A stretch of DNA of 64,000 nt from Acidobacteriota bacterium (GCA_027307335.1 DAHUXD010000014.1:124001-188000); one strand, 5' to 3'; positions 52,881-61,973 are shown, counted from the first letter of the stretch. A program made the numbers and translations. The notes: generated by a model from the sequence alone, not told the origin.

Positions 52881-55224
52881 CGCCCGGCTCCCGCGGGGCG
52901 ATCCGGAACGTCCGCTCGATCACGGTCGTGCCTCCGTCCCGCGCGACGAACGTCACCGTCAGGCGGTGCGTTCCCGGAGCGAGATCGGGAATGCGGAAGG
53001 CGAACCCGCCCCGGTCCGACTCCGTGTACTCCGGGTAGAGGCGCTGGAGTCCCTCGCGCGGGAGGTGCGCGGCCACGGGAACGGGGCCGGCCTCGGTCCG
53101 GGCGCGCACGTCGGCGATTCCGGAATCGTCGAGCGTCCACCCGAACGCCCAGTCGCCGGGCGCGACGGTCCGCGCCTCGCGCGGCGCGTCGAGGTAGCCG
53201 AACGGCGGCGCCAGGCGCATCCCGTCGGCGCGCACCCGGGCGATCCGCAAATCGAGAGCCGTTCGAGACCGGGCGAGATCGTCCCCGCGCTCCCGCAGCC
53301 CGCCCGTCTCCGTCGAACCCGCGGGAACGAACACGAAGTCCCGGTCGTCGCCGTGCGGGAAGCTCCGCACCAGTTCGAGCCCGCCGGAGGCCATGGCGCG
53401 GTCGAGCACATCCGCGTAGGCGGCCACGAAGATGCCCTCGCGGACGTGGGGGTGATAGACGAGGACGCACGCCCCGAGCTCCCCCATCTGCGCCCAGACC
53501 GAGTCGGGGATCGGCCGCCGCTCCAGCGCGAGCTGGAGCCGGCGGTACGGCTCGGGGAAAAAGCCCGAGTAGCCATTGATCAGGTCCCGTCCGTGCTGCG
53601 CCTGGCGAAAGACGTAATCGAAGTCGTAGAGAGTGCCCAGCGGCCATTCGACCACGGCATCGGGCAGGCTCTGCGACGCGAGCCAGCGATACACGGGCGG
53701 CGCCGCGGAGTCGACGGGATGCAACGCGAGGGGAAACGCCCGGTATTCGAACGCGAGAGCGGCGACCGCGGCCGCGGTCCACGCCCTTCGGGCTTCCGGC
53801 GCGCGCCGCCGGAGGAGCTCGGCGAGTCCCCACGCCGCGAGCACGGCGAGCGCGAGGTGGAACAGGACGATGCCGCGGGCCGGAGAGCGGATCGAACGAA
53901 AGACCGCGCCGAAGGACTGGAAGAGAAAGCGGTAGAAGGGAGTGTGGCCGCCGAGCGCGATGACGACGCCGAGCATCCCCACGGCGGCGAAGAGCGCCAC
54001 GTGCGGCGGCACGCGAGACCGCCGGAGCCAATCGCCGGCGTTCGCCCACGACGAACGGCCCGGGAAGGCGACGGCGAGGCGCACGGCGGCGAGAGCCGTC
54101 ACCCAGACGACGGCGCGGCCCGGGTCGCCGGCCGAGATCCGACCGAGGCGAAGCCCGGGATGCACGCTGGCCGCGATCCAGAGGACCGCCGAGAGGACGA
54201 TCAGGGCGTCCAGGACGTGGACCGTGACGCGGCGGCGACGGGGCCGGGGCGCGACCGCGGCTTCCGGCGACCGCCGGACCGCGACGAGCGCGACCACCGC
54301 GAGCCCGAGCGCGGCGAGCCCCGGAAAGAAGTCGCCCTCGGCGGCTCGCCAGTCCCGCGTGATCGGCCCCCAGAAGCGATTGAGGATTCCCGCCGAGAGA
54401 AAGTCACTCCACCTCCCGGAGTAGAAGAGCATCTCCGTGAAGTAGCGGCGCATCCCGTACAGCCGCTCGGCACGGCGGTACGCGAGGGCGAACGGGACAA
54501 ACGCCAGCCCCCCGGCGACCGCGGCCGCCGCCGCCGCGAGGACCCGCGCGCGCACCGCCCCGCCTCTTTCGACCGCGTAGAAGCCGAGGACGAGCGCCAC
54601 GAGGAGCCCGGAGAAGAGACCGTAATGCACGTTGGAAAGGACATTCCACGCGAAGAACAGCGCGAAGAGCGCCAGGTCCCGCCGCCCTCCGAGGTCGAGA
54701 TAGCGGAGCAGGAAGAGCAACAGCAGGCACAGGAACCCGCCCCACTGGTGCTGCAGATGCGACAGCTGAGAGAACCGCCAGGGCACGAAGGCGTAGACGA
54801 GGCCGGCGACGACCGAGGCGAGCGGGTCGCCGGACACGTACCGCGCGAGCGCCCACGCGGCGAGCGCCGAGAGGAAGATTCCGAGCAGGAGGAGGAAGTT
54901 GAAATTGACGAGGGGCGACATGCCGACCGCGAGGAGCGGCCATCCGAAGAGGGAGACGCCCCACAGGTTCTCCGAGAACGCGAGCACGTCGTGCGCCGGA
55001 TGAAAGAAGTTGAGGTCGAAGAGGCGCCCTGGATCGTGCGTCGACTGGTGGTAGTCCCACTGGAGAATCCGGGCGTTCAGCTTGGCGTCCCAGATGTCGG
55101 CCATCGCGTCGCCGACGTGGAGCGCCTGAGGCCACGTCATCAGGACCGTCGCGGCCAGGAAGAAGAGGGCCGCGAGCGCCGTTTCGCGTCCGGGTCGGGA
55201 GGCGCCGCCGCCTCCGCGGCTCAC
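52837..55224 (-). CDS. Large polytopic membrane protein with C-terminal soluble domain (GT-C/YfhO-like)
   Basis: The 795-residue product has about twelve membrane segments over residues 15-500 and a C-terminal soluble portion (about 510-795). The latter contains 'PDAVVEWPLGTLYDFDYVF' and 'LINGYSGFFPEPYRRLQ', seen in predicted GT-C/YfhO-type proteins, and ends with a beta-rich domain ('PDLAPGTHRLTVTFVARDGG'). 'LHVGDAMADIWDAKLNARIL' after TM1 may be the acidic active-site loop. A role in glycan or glycolipid modification is plausible only. The GTG start overlaps the preceding gene's stop. Confidence 0.75.
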   Translation of the reverse strand: MSRGGGGASRPGRETALAALFFLAATVLMTWPQALHVGDAMADIWDAKLNARILQWDYHQSTHDPGRLFDLNFFHPAHDVLAFSENLWGVSLFGWPLLAVGMSPLVNFNFLLLLGIFLSALAAWALARYVSGDPLASVVAGLVYAFVPWRFSQLSHLQHQWGGFLCLLLLFLLRYLDLGGRRDLALFALFFAWNVLSNVHYGLFSGLLVALVLGFYAVERGGAVRARVLAAAAAAVAGGLAFVPFALAYRRAERLYGMRRYFTEMLFYSGRWSDFLSAGILNRFWGPITRDWRAAEGDFFPGLAALGLAVVALVAVRRSPEAAVAPRPRRRRVTVHVLDALIVLSAVLWIAASVHPGLRLGRISAGDPGRAVVWVTALAAVRLAVAFPGRSSWANAGDWLRRSRVPPHVALFAAVGMLGVVIALGGHTPFYRFLFQSFGAVFRSIRSPARGIVLFHLALAVLAAWGLAELLRRRAPEARRAWTAAAVAALAFEYRAFPLALHPVDSAAPPVYRWLASQSLPDAVVEWPLGTLYDFDYVFRQAQHGRDLINGYSGFFPEPYRRLQLALERRPIPDSVWAQMGELGACVLVYHPHVREGIFVAAYADVLDRAMASGGLELVRSFPHGDDRDFVFVPAGSTETGGLRERGDDLARSRTALDLRIARVRADGMRLAPPFGYLDAPREARTVAPGDWAFGWTLDDSGIADVRARTEAGPVPVAAHLPREGLQRLYPEYTESDRGGFAFRIPDLAPGTHRLTVTFVARDGGTTVIERTFRIAPREPGVTESPQPTAGERRP

Positions 55225-55487
55225 CGCTTCCGCGACCGGACGTTGTTGGCGATCGTCAGGGCCTGCTGGAGGCGCTGCATGCGCCGCTGGCGCTTCTGCG
55301 TCGCGTCGACGTCGCCCGTCGGCGGGACGGCGCCGCGGATCTCGCGGAGCAGCTTGTCGAGCTCGAAAGCGAACGTCTGGAAGTCGGCGGCCTGGAACTT
55401 CTTGAACGTCAACTCCGAGGTGATGATGTAGCCCTCCGCGATGTCGCGCACCATCGCGTACGCCGACCCGCCGATGAAGTTGCTCAT
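55221..55487 (-). CDS. Small uncharacterised 88-residue protein
   Basis: From the ATG at 55487 (GAGGA just upstream) the product reads 'MSNFIGGSAYAMVRDIAEGY' and continues with Phe-rich helical sequence ('FKKFQAADFQTFAFELDKLL') to a basic tail 'RQRRMQRLQQALTIANNVRSRKR'-like end. No signal peptide, membrane helix or known domain is seen. Its stop overlaps the start of the large membrane protein, so it is translated with it; a small accessory factor is possible. Confidence 0.6.
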   Translation of the reverse strand: MSNFIGGSAYAMVRDIAEGYIITSELTFKKFQAADFQTFAFELDKLLREIRGAVPPTGDVDATQKRQRRMQRLQQALTIANNVRSRKR

Positions 55488-55542
55488 TCCTCGGAAAAGT
55501 GTAACCCGGCGAGCGGATTCCCGGCGTCTCCGGCCCCCAGGG

Positions 55543-55571
55543 TTGGAGGCCGACGGCATCCGGGATACGAT
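55543..55571 (+). promoter_or_regulatory. Promoter of the acyl-CoA dehydrogenase gene
   Basis: TTGGAG (55543-55548) and TACGAT (55566-55571) are separated by 17 bases. A conventional leader with GAGGAGGA follows before the TTG start. Confidence 0.5.
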
Positions 55572-55597
55572 CGCCCCCTTTTCGAGGAGGACATTCC

Positions 55598-56773
55598 TTG
55601 GCGACCAGAGCCGACTACCTCGACTTCGACGTCCTTCTGACCGAGGAGCAGCGGCTCGTCCGCGACACCGTCGGCGACTTCGTCGACGAGAAGGTCCTGC
55701 CCATCATCGAGGAGGCGGCCTGGGAGGGGCGCTTCCCGAAGGAGCTCGTCCCCGGCCTCGCGGAGCTCCAGGTGTTCGGCTCGACGATCTCGGACTACGG
55801 GCTGCCTGGCCTCGACAACATCTCCTACGGCCTGATCATGCAGGAGCTCGAGCGCGGCGACTCCGGGCTGCGCTCCTTCGTCTCCGTGCAGTCCGGTCTC
55901 GTCATGTACCCGATCCACGCCTTCGGCTCGAAGGAGCAGAAGGACCGGTGGATCCCCAGGCTCGCGAAGGCGGAGGCGATCGGCTGCTTCGGACTGACCG
56001 AGCCCGACTTCGGCTCGAACCCCGGCGGCATGCGCACCGTCGCGAAGAAGGACGGCTCGTCCTACGTCTTAAACGGCGCGAAGGCCTGGATCACGAACGG
56101 CTCGGTCGCCGACGTCGCGGTCGTGTGGGCGAAGCTCGGCGGCATCGTCCGCGGCTTCCTCGTCGAGAAGGGGACGAAGGGCTTCTCCACGTTCGAGCAC
56201 AAGGGCAAGATGTCGCTCCGCGCCTCGGTGACCTCGCAGCTCGCCTTCGAGGACTGCCGCGTCCCCGCCGAGAACATCCTGCCGGGCGTCGAGGGACTCA
56301 AGGGTCCCCTGTCGTGCCTGACGCAGGCCCGCTACGGCATCGCCTGGGGCGCGATCGGCAGCGCGATGGCGACCTACCAGGCGGCGCTCGACTATTCGAA
56401 GAGCCGCAAGCAGTGGAAGGACCGGCCGATCGCCGCGCACCAGCTCGTGCAGGAGCGCCTGGCGTGGATGATCACCGAGATCACGAAGGGACAGCTCCTC
56501 GCGTGGAAGCTCGGGAAGATGAAGGACGAGAAGACGATGAAGCCGCACCACGTCTCGATGGCGAAGCGGAACAACGTCTGGGTCGCCCGCGAGTGCGCCA
56601 AGCTCGCCCGCGAGACGCTCGGCGCGAACGGCGTCGTCAACGAATACCCGGTCTTCCGCCACCTCGCCAACATCGAGAGCGTCTACACGTACGAGGGCAC
56701 CCACGACATCCACACGCTCGTCATCGGAGAGGCCGTCACCGGCGTCGCGTCGTACAACCCGCCTATGGAGTAA
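55598..56773 (+). CDS. Acyl-CoA dehydrogenase, glutaryl-CoA dehydrogenase-like
   Basis: The 391-residue flavoenzyme has the N-terminal helical domain, the FAD-binding 'GCFGLTEPDFGSNPGGMRT' and 'YVLNGAKAWITNGSVADV', and the catalytic base Glu-366 in 'VYTYEGTHDIHTLVIG'. 'RSFVSVQSGLVMYPI' and 'YEGTHDIH' are close to glutaryl-CoA dehydrogenase, which oxidatively decarboxylates glutaryl-CoA in lysine/tryptophan breakdown. The dehydrogenating-only type is possible. The TTG start has a GAGGAGGA site. Confidence 0.9.
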   Translation: MATRADYLDFDVLLTEEQRLVRDTVGDFVDEKVLPIIEEAAWEGRFPKELVPGLAELQVFGSTISDYGLPGLDNISYGLIMQELERGDSGLRSFVSVQSGLVMYPIHAFGSKEQKDRWIPRLAKAEAIGCFGLTEPDFGSNPGGMRTVAKKDGSSYVLNGAKAWITNGSVADVAVVWAKLGGIVRGFLVEKGTKGFSTFEHKGKMSLRASVTSQLAFEDCRVPAENILPGVEGLKGPLSCLTQARYGIAWGAIGSAMATYQAALDYSKSRKQWKDRPIAAHQLVQERLAWMITEITKGQLLAWKLGKMKDEKTMKPHHVSMAKRNNVWVARECAKLARETLGANGVVNEYPVFRHLANIESVYTYEGTHDIHTLVIGEAVTGVASYNPPME

Positions 56774-56775
56774 GC

Positions 56776-56799
56776 GGGGTCAGGCTTCAGCCTGACCCC
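56776..56799. repeat. Perfect 24-base palindrome of the GGGGTCAGGC family
   Basis: Two bases after the acyl-CoA dehydrogenase stop, 11-base arms beginning GGGGTCAGGCT and ending AGCCTGACCCC are separated by two bases. The decamer equals the outer ends of the inverted repeat at 9623-9711. No U-run follows, so it is not a standard terminator. Confidence 0.7.
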
Positions 56800-56854
56800 G
56801 GTGCCCCGTCGCCCCAGACGGAGTGCCAAATCGAGGTGCGACAATCGCTTGCGC

Positions 56855-56860
56855 TAAAAT
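56855..56860 (+). promoter_or_regulatory. -10 box of the DUF4388 gene, leaderless spacing
   Basis: TAAAAT ends 9 bases before the TTG start at 56870. If the ATG at 56897 were used instead, an AAGGA would lie 2 bases upstream of it, unusually close. Confidence 0.4.
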
Positions 56861-56869
56861 ACCCGTTCA

Positions 56870-57988
56870 TTGGGCATCACAGGAAATTTAAGGACGATGC
56901 AGCTCGGGGAGCTGCTGCAGTGGCTCTCGCTCGGCTCGAAGACCGGAACGCTCCTGGTCGACGGCCGCGGAGTCGAGAAGCGGCTCTATTTCCAGGAGGG
57001 CCGCATCGCGTCCACCTCCTCGTCGGACCAGAGGGAGTATCTCGGCCACTTCCTCGTCTCCCACGGGTACATCACCGAGGAGGAGCTGAAGATGGCCATG
57101 GAGGTCCAGGAGGAGTCGCAGATCCTCCTCGGCAAGATCCTCGTGATGATCAACGCCATCGCCGAGTCGGACCTCCTGCGCCTGATGAAGAAGAAGGCGG
57201 AGGAGTCGATCTACGACATCTTCCTCTGGCCCGAGGGCGATTTCGAGTTCGTCGAGGGGCAGCTGCCGGACCAGAAGATGATCGCCCTCTCGCTCGACGT
57301 CACCGGCATCATCATGGAGGGCTCGCGCCGGTACGACGAGTGGCAGGTCATCCGGCAGCGGGTGCCCGATTCGGGGGTCGTCCCCGAGATCCTGCGGCCG
57401 CTCGACATGGACGTGCTGACGGACCGCGAGAAGCTCATCGTCCCCTACGTCGACGGGCAGCGGACGGTCGAGGAGATCGCCCTCCACACGCACAACGCCG
57501 AGTTCACCGTCTCCAAGCTGATCTCCGAAGGGCTCCGCAGCGGCACGATGCGGCTCACACAGGGCCCTCCGCGCCCGTCGGCTCCCGTGCTCGGTCCCGG
57601 CGTCTCGGAGGTGGATCACTTCCTGCAGCGCGGCCGCTCGCAGATGAAGGAGGATCCCCAGGCGGCGTACCGGATGTTCAAGGTCGCCCATGAGCTCGAC
57701 CCCACCGACGGGCGGGCCGCCGACGCGCTCCGCGACGCCGAGCGGGAGATCAAGTCGGTCCTCGCGAAGGACGGCGTCTCCGGCGAGAAGGTCCCCGAGC
57801 TCGCGGTCCCGCTCCACAGCCTGACCGAGCGGCCGTTCTCGCCGCACGAGGGCTTCGTGCTGTCGCGGATCAACGGCCAGTGGGACGTGAAGGCGATCAT
57901 GAAGATCTCGCCGATGAAGGAGCTCGAGGTCCTCATGATCATTCACAAGTTCCTGAAAGACGGCGTCATCCGCTTCAAGTCGCGCTGA
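56870..57988 (+). CDS. DUF4388 (PatA N-terminal-like) protein with helical C-terminal region
   Basis: The 372-residue product opens 'MGITGNLRTMQLGELLQWLS', the hallmark start of DUF4388 domains (residues 1-105), which act in regulation of polarity, motility and signalling in Myxococcus and cyanobacteria. The remainder contains winged-helix-like segments ('LTDREKLIVPYVDGQRTVEE' and the second copy-like 'FSPHEGFVLSRINGQWDVKA') and a TPR-like stretch around residue 255. Start TTG 56870 keeps the conserved 'GNL'. It precedes a GGDEF gene on the same strand. Confidence 0.82.
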   Translation: MGITGNLRTMQLGELLQWLSLGSKTGTLLVDGRGVEKRLYFQEGRIASTSSSDQREYLGHFLVSHGYITEEELKMAMEVQEESQILLGKILVMINAIAESDLLRLMKKKAEESIYDIFLWPEGDFEFVEGQLPDQKMIALSLDVTGIIMEGSRRYDEWQVIRQRVPDSGVVPEILRPLDMDVLTDREKLIVPYVDGQRTVEEIALHTHNAEFTVSKLISEGLRSGTMRLTQGPPRPSAPVLGPGVSEVDHFLQRGRSQMKEDPQAAYRMFKVAHELDPTDGRAADALRDAEREIKSVLAKDGVSGEKVPELAVPLHSLTERPFSPHEGFVLSRINGQWDVKAIMKISPMKELEVLMIIHKFLKDGVIRFKSR

Positions 57989-58010
57989 CCGGCCCGCCCT
58001 CCCTCCCGTG

Positions 58011-58016
58011 TAAAAT
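58011..58016 (+). promoter_or_regulatory. -10 box of the GGDEF gene
   Basis: TAAAAT lies 25 bases before the ATG at 58042, with GGAGGAG in between. It is a conventional, not leaderless, arrangement. Confidence 0.4.
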
Positions 58017-58041
58017 GGCTCTTTCGGAGGAGAACCCTAGG

Positions 58042-60330
58042 ATGCGCTCGTCGGGGGGGCGGCCGCGGACGCTTTACCTGCTTCAGGTCGGTGTCTGCGC
58101 CGGAGGCGCGGCGCTGCTCGCCGTCCTGTCGCCGGACATTCCCTGGGCGCGGTTCCCCGAAATCCTCTTTTTCATCGGGCTCGGCGTCCTCGCCTTCCGG
58201 CTGCGCGTGCGCTACGCCGGCAACTACGTCGGCTTCGAGGCGGCCGCCATCGTGCCGGCGATCCTTCTCCTGCGCTCCCCCGGCGCCGCGATGCTCGTCT
58301 GCGCGTCGTCGGATGCCATCGCCAAGCTCCTCGGCAAGAACCGCCGATGGACGCTCCCGAACGCCTTCGACCTCGCCCAGCTGTCCATCGCCTACGCGGC
58401 CGCGGCGCTGTTCGCCGATGCGCTCCACCCGGCCGGCAGCGGTGCGGTGGCCGTCGGCGCGCTCGCCGTGGCCGTGCTGCTCGTCTTCTTCCTGGTCAAC
58501 ACCGGGCTCGTCTTCGCGTACCTCGACCTGACCGGCCTCGTCGCGCGCCGCCAGCTGCCGGAGATCGGCCTCTTCCAGTTCGTGGCCCTCGCCGTGCTGG
58601 CGCCGATCGTCGTCCTCGAGGTGCTGATCTACCCCGCCTACGGCCCGGCCGGCTCCCTGCTCGCCTTCTTCCCGGTCGTGCTCGCGTCGTTCGTGATGCG
58701 GAACCTCTCCTCGATGGAGCGGCGCGTGGAGGAGATCTCGCGGCGCAACCGGGAGCTCGACGCGATGCGCGACATCTCGCTCTCCTTCAGCGGCAGCGCG
58801 CGCGTCGACCGGTACGAACGCGTCTTCACCGCGCTCGCCCGGCTGGCCCCGATGGACGCGATGGCCATCGTCGAGTGGACCGGGACGGGGGACGAGCTCG
58901 CGGTGCACGTCTCGGAGGGGGCCCGTGCGGGGCGCGACGAGGTCGTCGCCTGGGCGCGGCGCAATCGCCTGGACGAGCGCGCCCCCGACCGCGGCGCCGG
59001 CTCGTGCGAGTCTTCCGTGGGCGACGCCCGCGAGCTGCGCCTGGCGCCCCAGGCGCCGTACCAGGTGCGCCTGGCGCTCTCCACGTTCGAGATGCACTCC
59101 GGTCTCCTCGTCCTCGAGAGCGCGTCGTCCGAGATCCACGCCCCCGAATCGCTCGCCTCGTTGCGCGTCCTCGCCGACCACATCGCGCTGGTCCTCCAGG
59201 ACCGCGCCATCCGTGCCCAGATCCAGGATCTCTCGGAGCGCAACCGCGAGCGCGCCGAGACGCTCGACCGGATCCTCGAGATCTCGAACGACCTCAAACG
59301 CAAGCCCACGCTCGACGACCTGTTCCAGTCGATTGCGGGCGCGGTCGCCGGGAGCCTCGGGTACGAGCGCGTCGTGTTGTGCCTCTACGACCGCGAGAAG
59401 GGCGTCTTCACGCCGCGCGCCCACTTCGGCATGGACGAGACCTGGGACGCGCTCCGCCGCGAGAGCGTGCCCGCGGAAGAGGTCACGCGCCACTGGAACG
59501 ACAAGAACCGGGTCTCCCGCTCCTTCCACGTGCGGGAACGCCCGCGCGGCGACAGCGGCCCGCTCCGCCTCGCCGGATCCGACCGCGTCCTCGCCGACGA
59601 GGCCTGGTCGGCCGGAGAGCTGCTCTGGGTGCCGCTCTACTCGGAGGACCGTCTGCTCGGGTACCTCCAGGTCGACGAGCCGCGCGGCGGCCGGCGCCCG
59701 ACCGCGGAGACGATCCGCGCGATCGAGATCTTCGCGAACCAGGCCGTCGCCGCAATCGAGAGCGCGCGGTCGTACAACGAGGCCCGAGAGCAGTCGATCC
59801 GCGACTCGCTGACCGGGGCCTACAACCACCGCCACTTCCAGGAGGTCCTGCAGCGCGAGATCGGCCGCGCCGAGCGGGTCGGCCGGCCCCTCACCGTCCT
59901 CATGCTCGACATCGACGACTTCAAGTCGATCAACGACCGCTTCGGCCATCCGGTCGGCGACGCGGTCCTTCAGGGCATCGTCGCGGAGATCCGCGGCGAG
60001 GTCCGCGGCGACATGGACCTCCTCGCCCGCTACGGCGGCGACGAGTTCGCGCTGGTGTTGCCGGAGACGCCCGCGAGCGAAGCCGTCCTCGTGGCCGAGC
60101 GCGTGCGGCGCCGCATCGACGAACGGCTCTTCCGCATGCCCGAGTCCGGCCAGGTCCTCCGCGCGACCGTGTCGATCGGCCTCGCGACGTATCCCGAGGA
60201 CGCGCCGGAGAAGCGGGACCTCGTGGAGAAGGCCGACGCGGCGCTCTACCGCGCCAAGCACGGCGGCAAGAACGCCGTGGTCGCGACGTCGGAGCCCGGG
60301 CCGGGGCAGCTGCCGCTCCTACCTCACTAG
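58042..60330 (+). CDS. Membrane GAF-GGDEF protein, predicted diguanylate cyclase
   Basis: From ATG 58042 (GGAGGAG upstream) the product has 762 residues. It has six or seven N-terminal membrane segments (MASE-like, about 12-215), two GAF-like domains (about 240-390 and 410-590) and a C-terminal GGDEF domain with intact 'RYGGDEFAL' near residue 665. It is therefore probably active in making c-di-GMP. The RxxD inhibitory site expected five residues before GGDEF is not present ('GDMD' instead). An ATG at 58015 would give a longer form but lies inside the promoter box. The 3' end overlaps the opposite glycosylase gene by 12 bases. Confidence 0.9.
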   Translation: MRSSGGRPRTLYLLQVGVCAGGAALLAVLSPDIPWARFPEILFFIGLGVLAFRLRVRYAGNYVGFEAAAIVPAILLLRSPGAAMLVCASSDAIAKLLGKNRRWTLPNAFDLAQLSIAYAAAALFADALHPAGSGAVAVGALAVAVLLVFFLVNTGLVFAYLDLTGLVARRQLPEIGLFQFVALAVLAPIVVLEVLIYPAYGPAGSLLAFFPVVLASFVMRNLSSMERRVEEISRRNRELDAMRDISLSFSGSARVDRYERVFTALARLAPMDAMAIVEWTGTGDELAVHVSEGARAGRDEVVAWARRNRLDERAPDRGAGSCESSVGDARELRLAPQAPYQVRLALSTFEMHSGLLVLESASSEIHAPESLASLRVLADHIALVLQDRAIRAQIQDLSERNRERAETLDRILEISNDLKRKPTLDDLFQSIAGAVAGSLGYERVVLCLYDREKGVFTPRAHFGMDETWDALRRESVPAEEVTRHWNDKNRVSRSFHVRERPRGDSGPLRLAGSDRVLADEAWSAGELLWVPLYSEDRLLGYLQVDEPRGGRRPTAETIRAIEIFANQAVAAIESARSYNEAREQSIRDSLTGAYNHRHFQEVLQREIGRAERVGRPLTVLMLDIDDFKSINDRFGHPVGDAVLQGIVAEIRGEVRGDMDLLARYGGDEFALVLPETPASEAVLVAERVRRRIDERLFRMPESGQVLRATVSIGLATYPEDAPEKRDLVEKADAALYRAKHGGKNAVVATSEPGPGQLPLLPH

Positions 60331-60939
60331 ACGAGAGACCGCGGCCGAGCCGCGGTCGTAGAAACGCAGCGGCCAGTCCTTCGCCTCGCCCGCGTAGTCG
60401 ACGCCGATCCGCGCGGAGATCCCGATGTCCGGCCGCCGGCTGCGCCGCGCGAAGATCCGGATCGGGCCCTCGCCCGCGAGGTCGCGCCCGCTGTCCGCCA
60501 CGGTGATCCCGAGGGCCGCGCAGAGTTTCCCCGGGCCGGCCATCAGCCGCGCGGGCGCGCCCGCCGGCCCCTCCGCGGCCCGGAGCAGCACCGCCTCGGG
60601 CACGCCCGCCGCGCGCGTCACGACGTTCGCGCAGTGGTGCATGCCGTACACGAGGAACACGTAGAGGTGCCCGCCTTCGGCATACATCGGCTCGACGCGC
60701 TCCGTGCGCCGGCCTCCCCACGAGTGCGCCGCGCGGTCCCCCGGCCCCAGGTACGCCTCGGTCTCGACGATCCGTCCGCCGTACCAGCGCCCACGAACTC
60801 GGCGGGCGATCCAGGCGCCGACGAGCGCGCGTGCGACGGCGACCGTGGGACGGCGGTAGAACGCGCGCGAGGGCTCGGCGAGACCCATCGCGCGGGGATC
60901 GAAGTCCAGCCGGGAATCGGGGCGTTTGTTGGCTATCAT
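60319..60939 (-). CDS. 3-methyladenine DNA glycosylase (AAG/MPG family)
   Basis: The 206-residue enzyme removes alkylated purines in base-excision repair. It shows 'YRRPTVAVARALVGAWIARR', 'GRIVETEAYLGPGDRAAHSW' (catalytic Glu in VETEAY), 'YVFLVYGMHHCANVV' and 'AGPGKLCAALGI', which define the monofunctional MPG fold. The start may be ATG 60939 or the Met at 60888. It is divergent from the epimerase gene. Confidence 0.9.
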   Translation of the reverse strand: MIANKRPDSRLDFDPRAMGLAEPSRAFYRRPTVAVARALVGAWIARRVRGRWYGGRIVETEAYLGPGDRAAHSWGGRRTERVEPMYAEGGHLYVFLVYGMHHCANVVTRAAGVPEAVLLRAAEGPAGAPARLMAGPGKLCAALGITVADSGRDLAGEGPIRIFARRSRRPDIGISARIGVDYAGEAKDWPLRFYDRGSAAVSRLVR

Positions 60940-60965
60940 GCGAGCGCGGGACGGAAGGGATTCTA
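60934..60965. promoter_or_regulatory. Divergent promoter boxes for the glycosylase and epimerase genes
   Basis: TATCAT (60934-60939) on the plus strand sits on the glycosylase start codon and would serve the epimerase gene, whose GGAAGGGA follows. TAGAAT on the minus strand (60965-60960) sits at the epimerase start and would serve the glycosylase. The two boxes mirror each other, each overlapping the other gene's first codon. Confidence 0.35.
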
Positions 60966-61894
60966 TGAACATCCTCGTGACGGGCGGCGCGGGCTTCATC
61001 GGCTCGCACATGGCGAAACGGCACCTCGCGGACGGCCATCGTGTCGTGATCGTGGACGATCTCTCCTCGGGCCGGACGGAGCGCCTGCCGAGGGAGGCGC
61101 GGTTCGTCGAGGCCGACATCGCCGAGACCGACCTCGCTCCCCTGCTCTCCGAGGAGAAGATCGACTTCGTCTCGCACCATGCGGCGCAGATCGACCTGCG
61201 CCACTCCGTGTCGGACCCGATCGGCGACGCGCGCGCCAACATCATCGGCAGCCTCAAGCTCTTCGAGGCGATGCGCCGCGCGGGGACGAAGCACGTCCTG
61301 TTCGCTTCCACGGGGGGCGCCATCTACGGCGAGCCGGAGGGCGGCCGCCCTGCGACCGAGAGCCACCCGACCAACCCCGTCTCGCCCTACGGCTGCGCCA
61401 AGCTCTCGATCGAGAAGTACATGCACTACTACCGGGTGGTGCACGGGCTCTCGACCCGGGTCTTCCGCTACGCCAACGTCTATGGCCCGTCGCAGGACGG
61501 CACCGGCGAGGCCGGCGTCGTGGCGATCTTCTCGGAGGCGATGCTCGGGAACCGGCCCCTGAAGATCAACGGCACCGGCGAGCAGACGCGGGACTACGTG
61601 TTCGTCGGCGATCTCGTCGAGGCCGCCGCCCGCGCGTCGAGGAGCGAGAAGAGCGGCGTCTGGAACCTGGGCACGGGCGTCGAGACGTCGGTCCACCGCC
61701 TCTTCGAACTGCTCGCGAAGGAGTACGGCTACACCGCGACGCCGCCGCACGTGCCCGCGCCCGCGGGGGAACAGATGCGGAGCGTGCTCGACGGCTCGCT
61801 CGTCCGCCGCGACTTCGAACTCCCGCCGTGGACGCGGCTCGAGGACGGCCTGAAGAAGACGGCCGACTGGTTCCGGAGCCGGCACCGGGGCTGA
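60965..61894 (+). CDS. NAD-dependent sugar-nucleotide epimerase/dehydratase (GalE-like SDR)
   Basis: The 309-residue extended SDR has the Rossmann motif 'TGGAGFIGSHMAKRHL', 'DFVSHHAAQIDLRHSV', the catalytic Tyr-x3-Lys in 'SPYGCAKLSIEKY' and 'RYANVYGPSQDG'. This is the UDP-glucose 4-epimerase/UDP-GlcA family, feeding surface-polysaccharide synthesis. The exact substrate is not assignable. GGAAGGGA precedes the ATG. Confidence 0.88.
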   Translation: MNILVTGGAGFIGSHMAKRHLADGHRVVIVDDLSSGRTERLPREARFVEADIAETDLAPLLSEEKIDFVSHHAAQIDLRHSVSDPIGDARANIIGSLKLFEAMRRAGTKHVLFASTGGAIYGEPEGGRPATESHPTNPVSPYGCAKLSIEKYMHYYRVVHGLSTRVFRYANVYGPSQDGTGEAGVVAIFSEAMLGNRPLKINGTGEQTRDYVFVGDLVEAAARASRSEKSGVWNLGTGVETSVHRLFELLAKEYGYTATPPHVPAPAGEQMRSVLDGSLVRRDFELPPWTRLEDGLKKTADWFRSRHRG

Positions 61895-61918
61895 GGATCG
61901 AGGCTGCTCTCTTCCGAA

Positions 61919-61971
61919 GCCCGGCCCTCACTCCGTTCGGCCCGAGCTTCGGCGCGGCGTTCCCTCGCCGC
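61919..61971. repeat. 54-base dispersed repeat, copy B
   Basis: This stretch fills most of the 79-base convergent gap after the epimerase gene and matches copy A at 31592-31645. The hairpin GCGGCG-TTCCCT-CGCCGC is intact (TTCTCT loop in copy A). It ends two bases before the stop of the phosphatase gene. Confidence 0.6.
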
Positions 61972-61973
61972 GG

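Noticed and set aside
47147-53038. A 1963-codon open frame on the plus strand, antisense to ribF, rimO, asnS and the membrane protein
   Set aside because: It lies opposite well-identified genes, is Arg/Glu/Ala-rich low-complexity sequence, and results from the strong third-position GC bias that removes stops.
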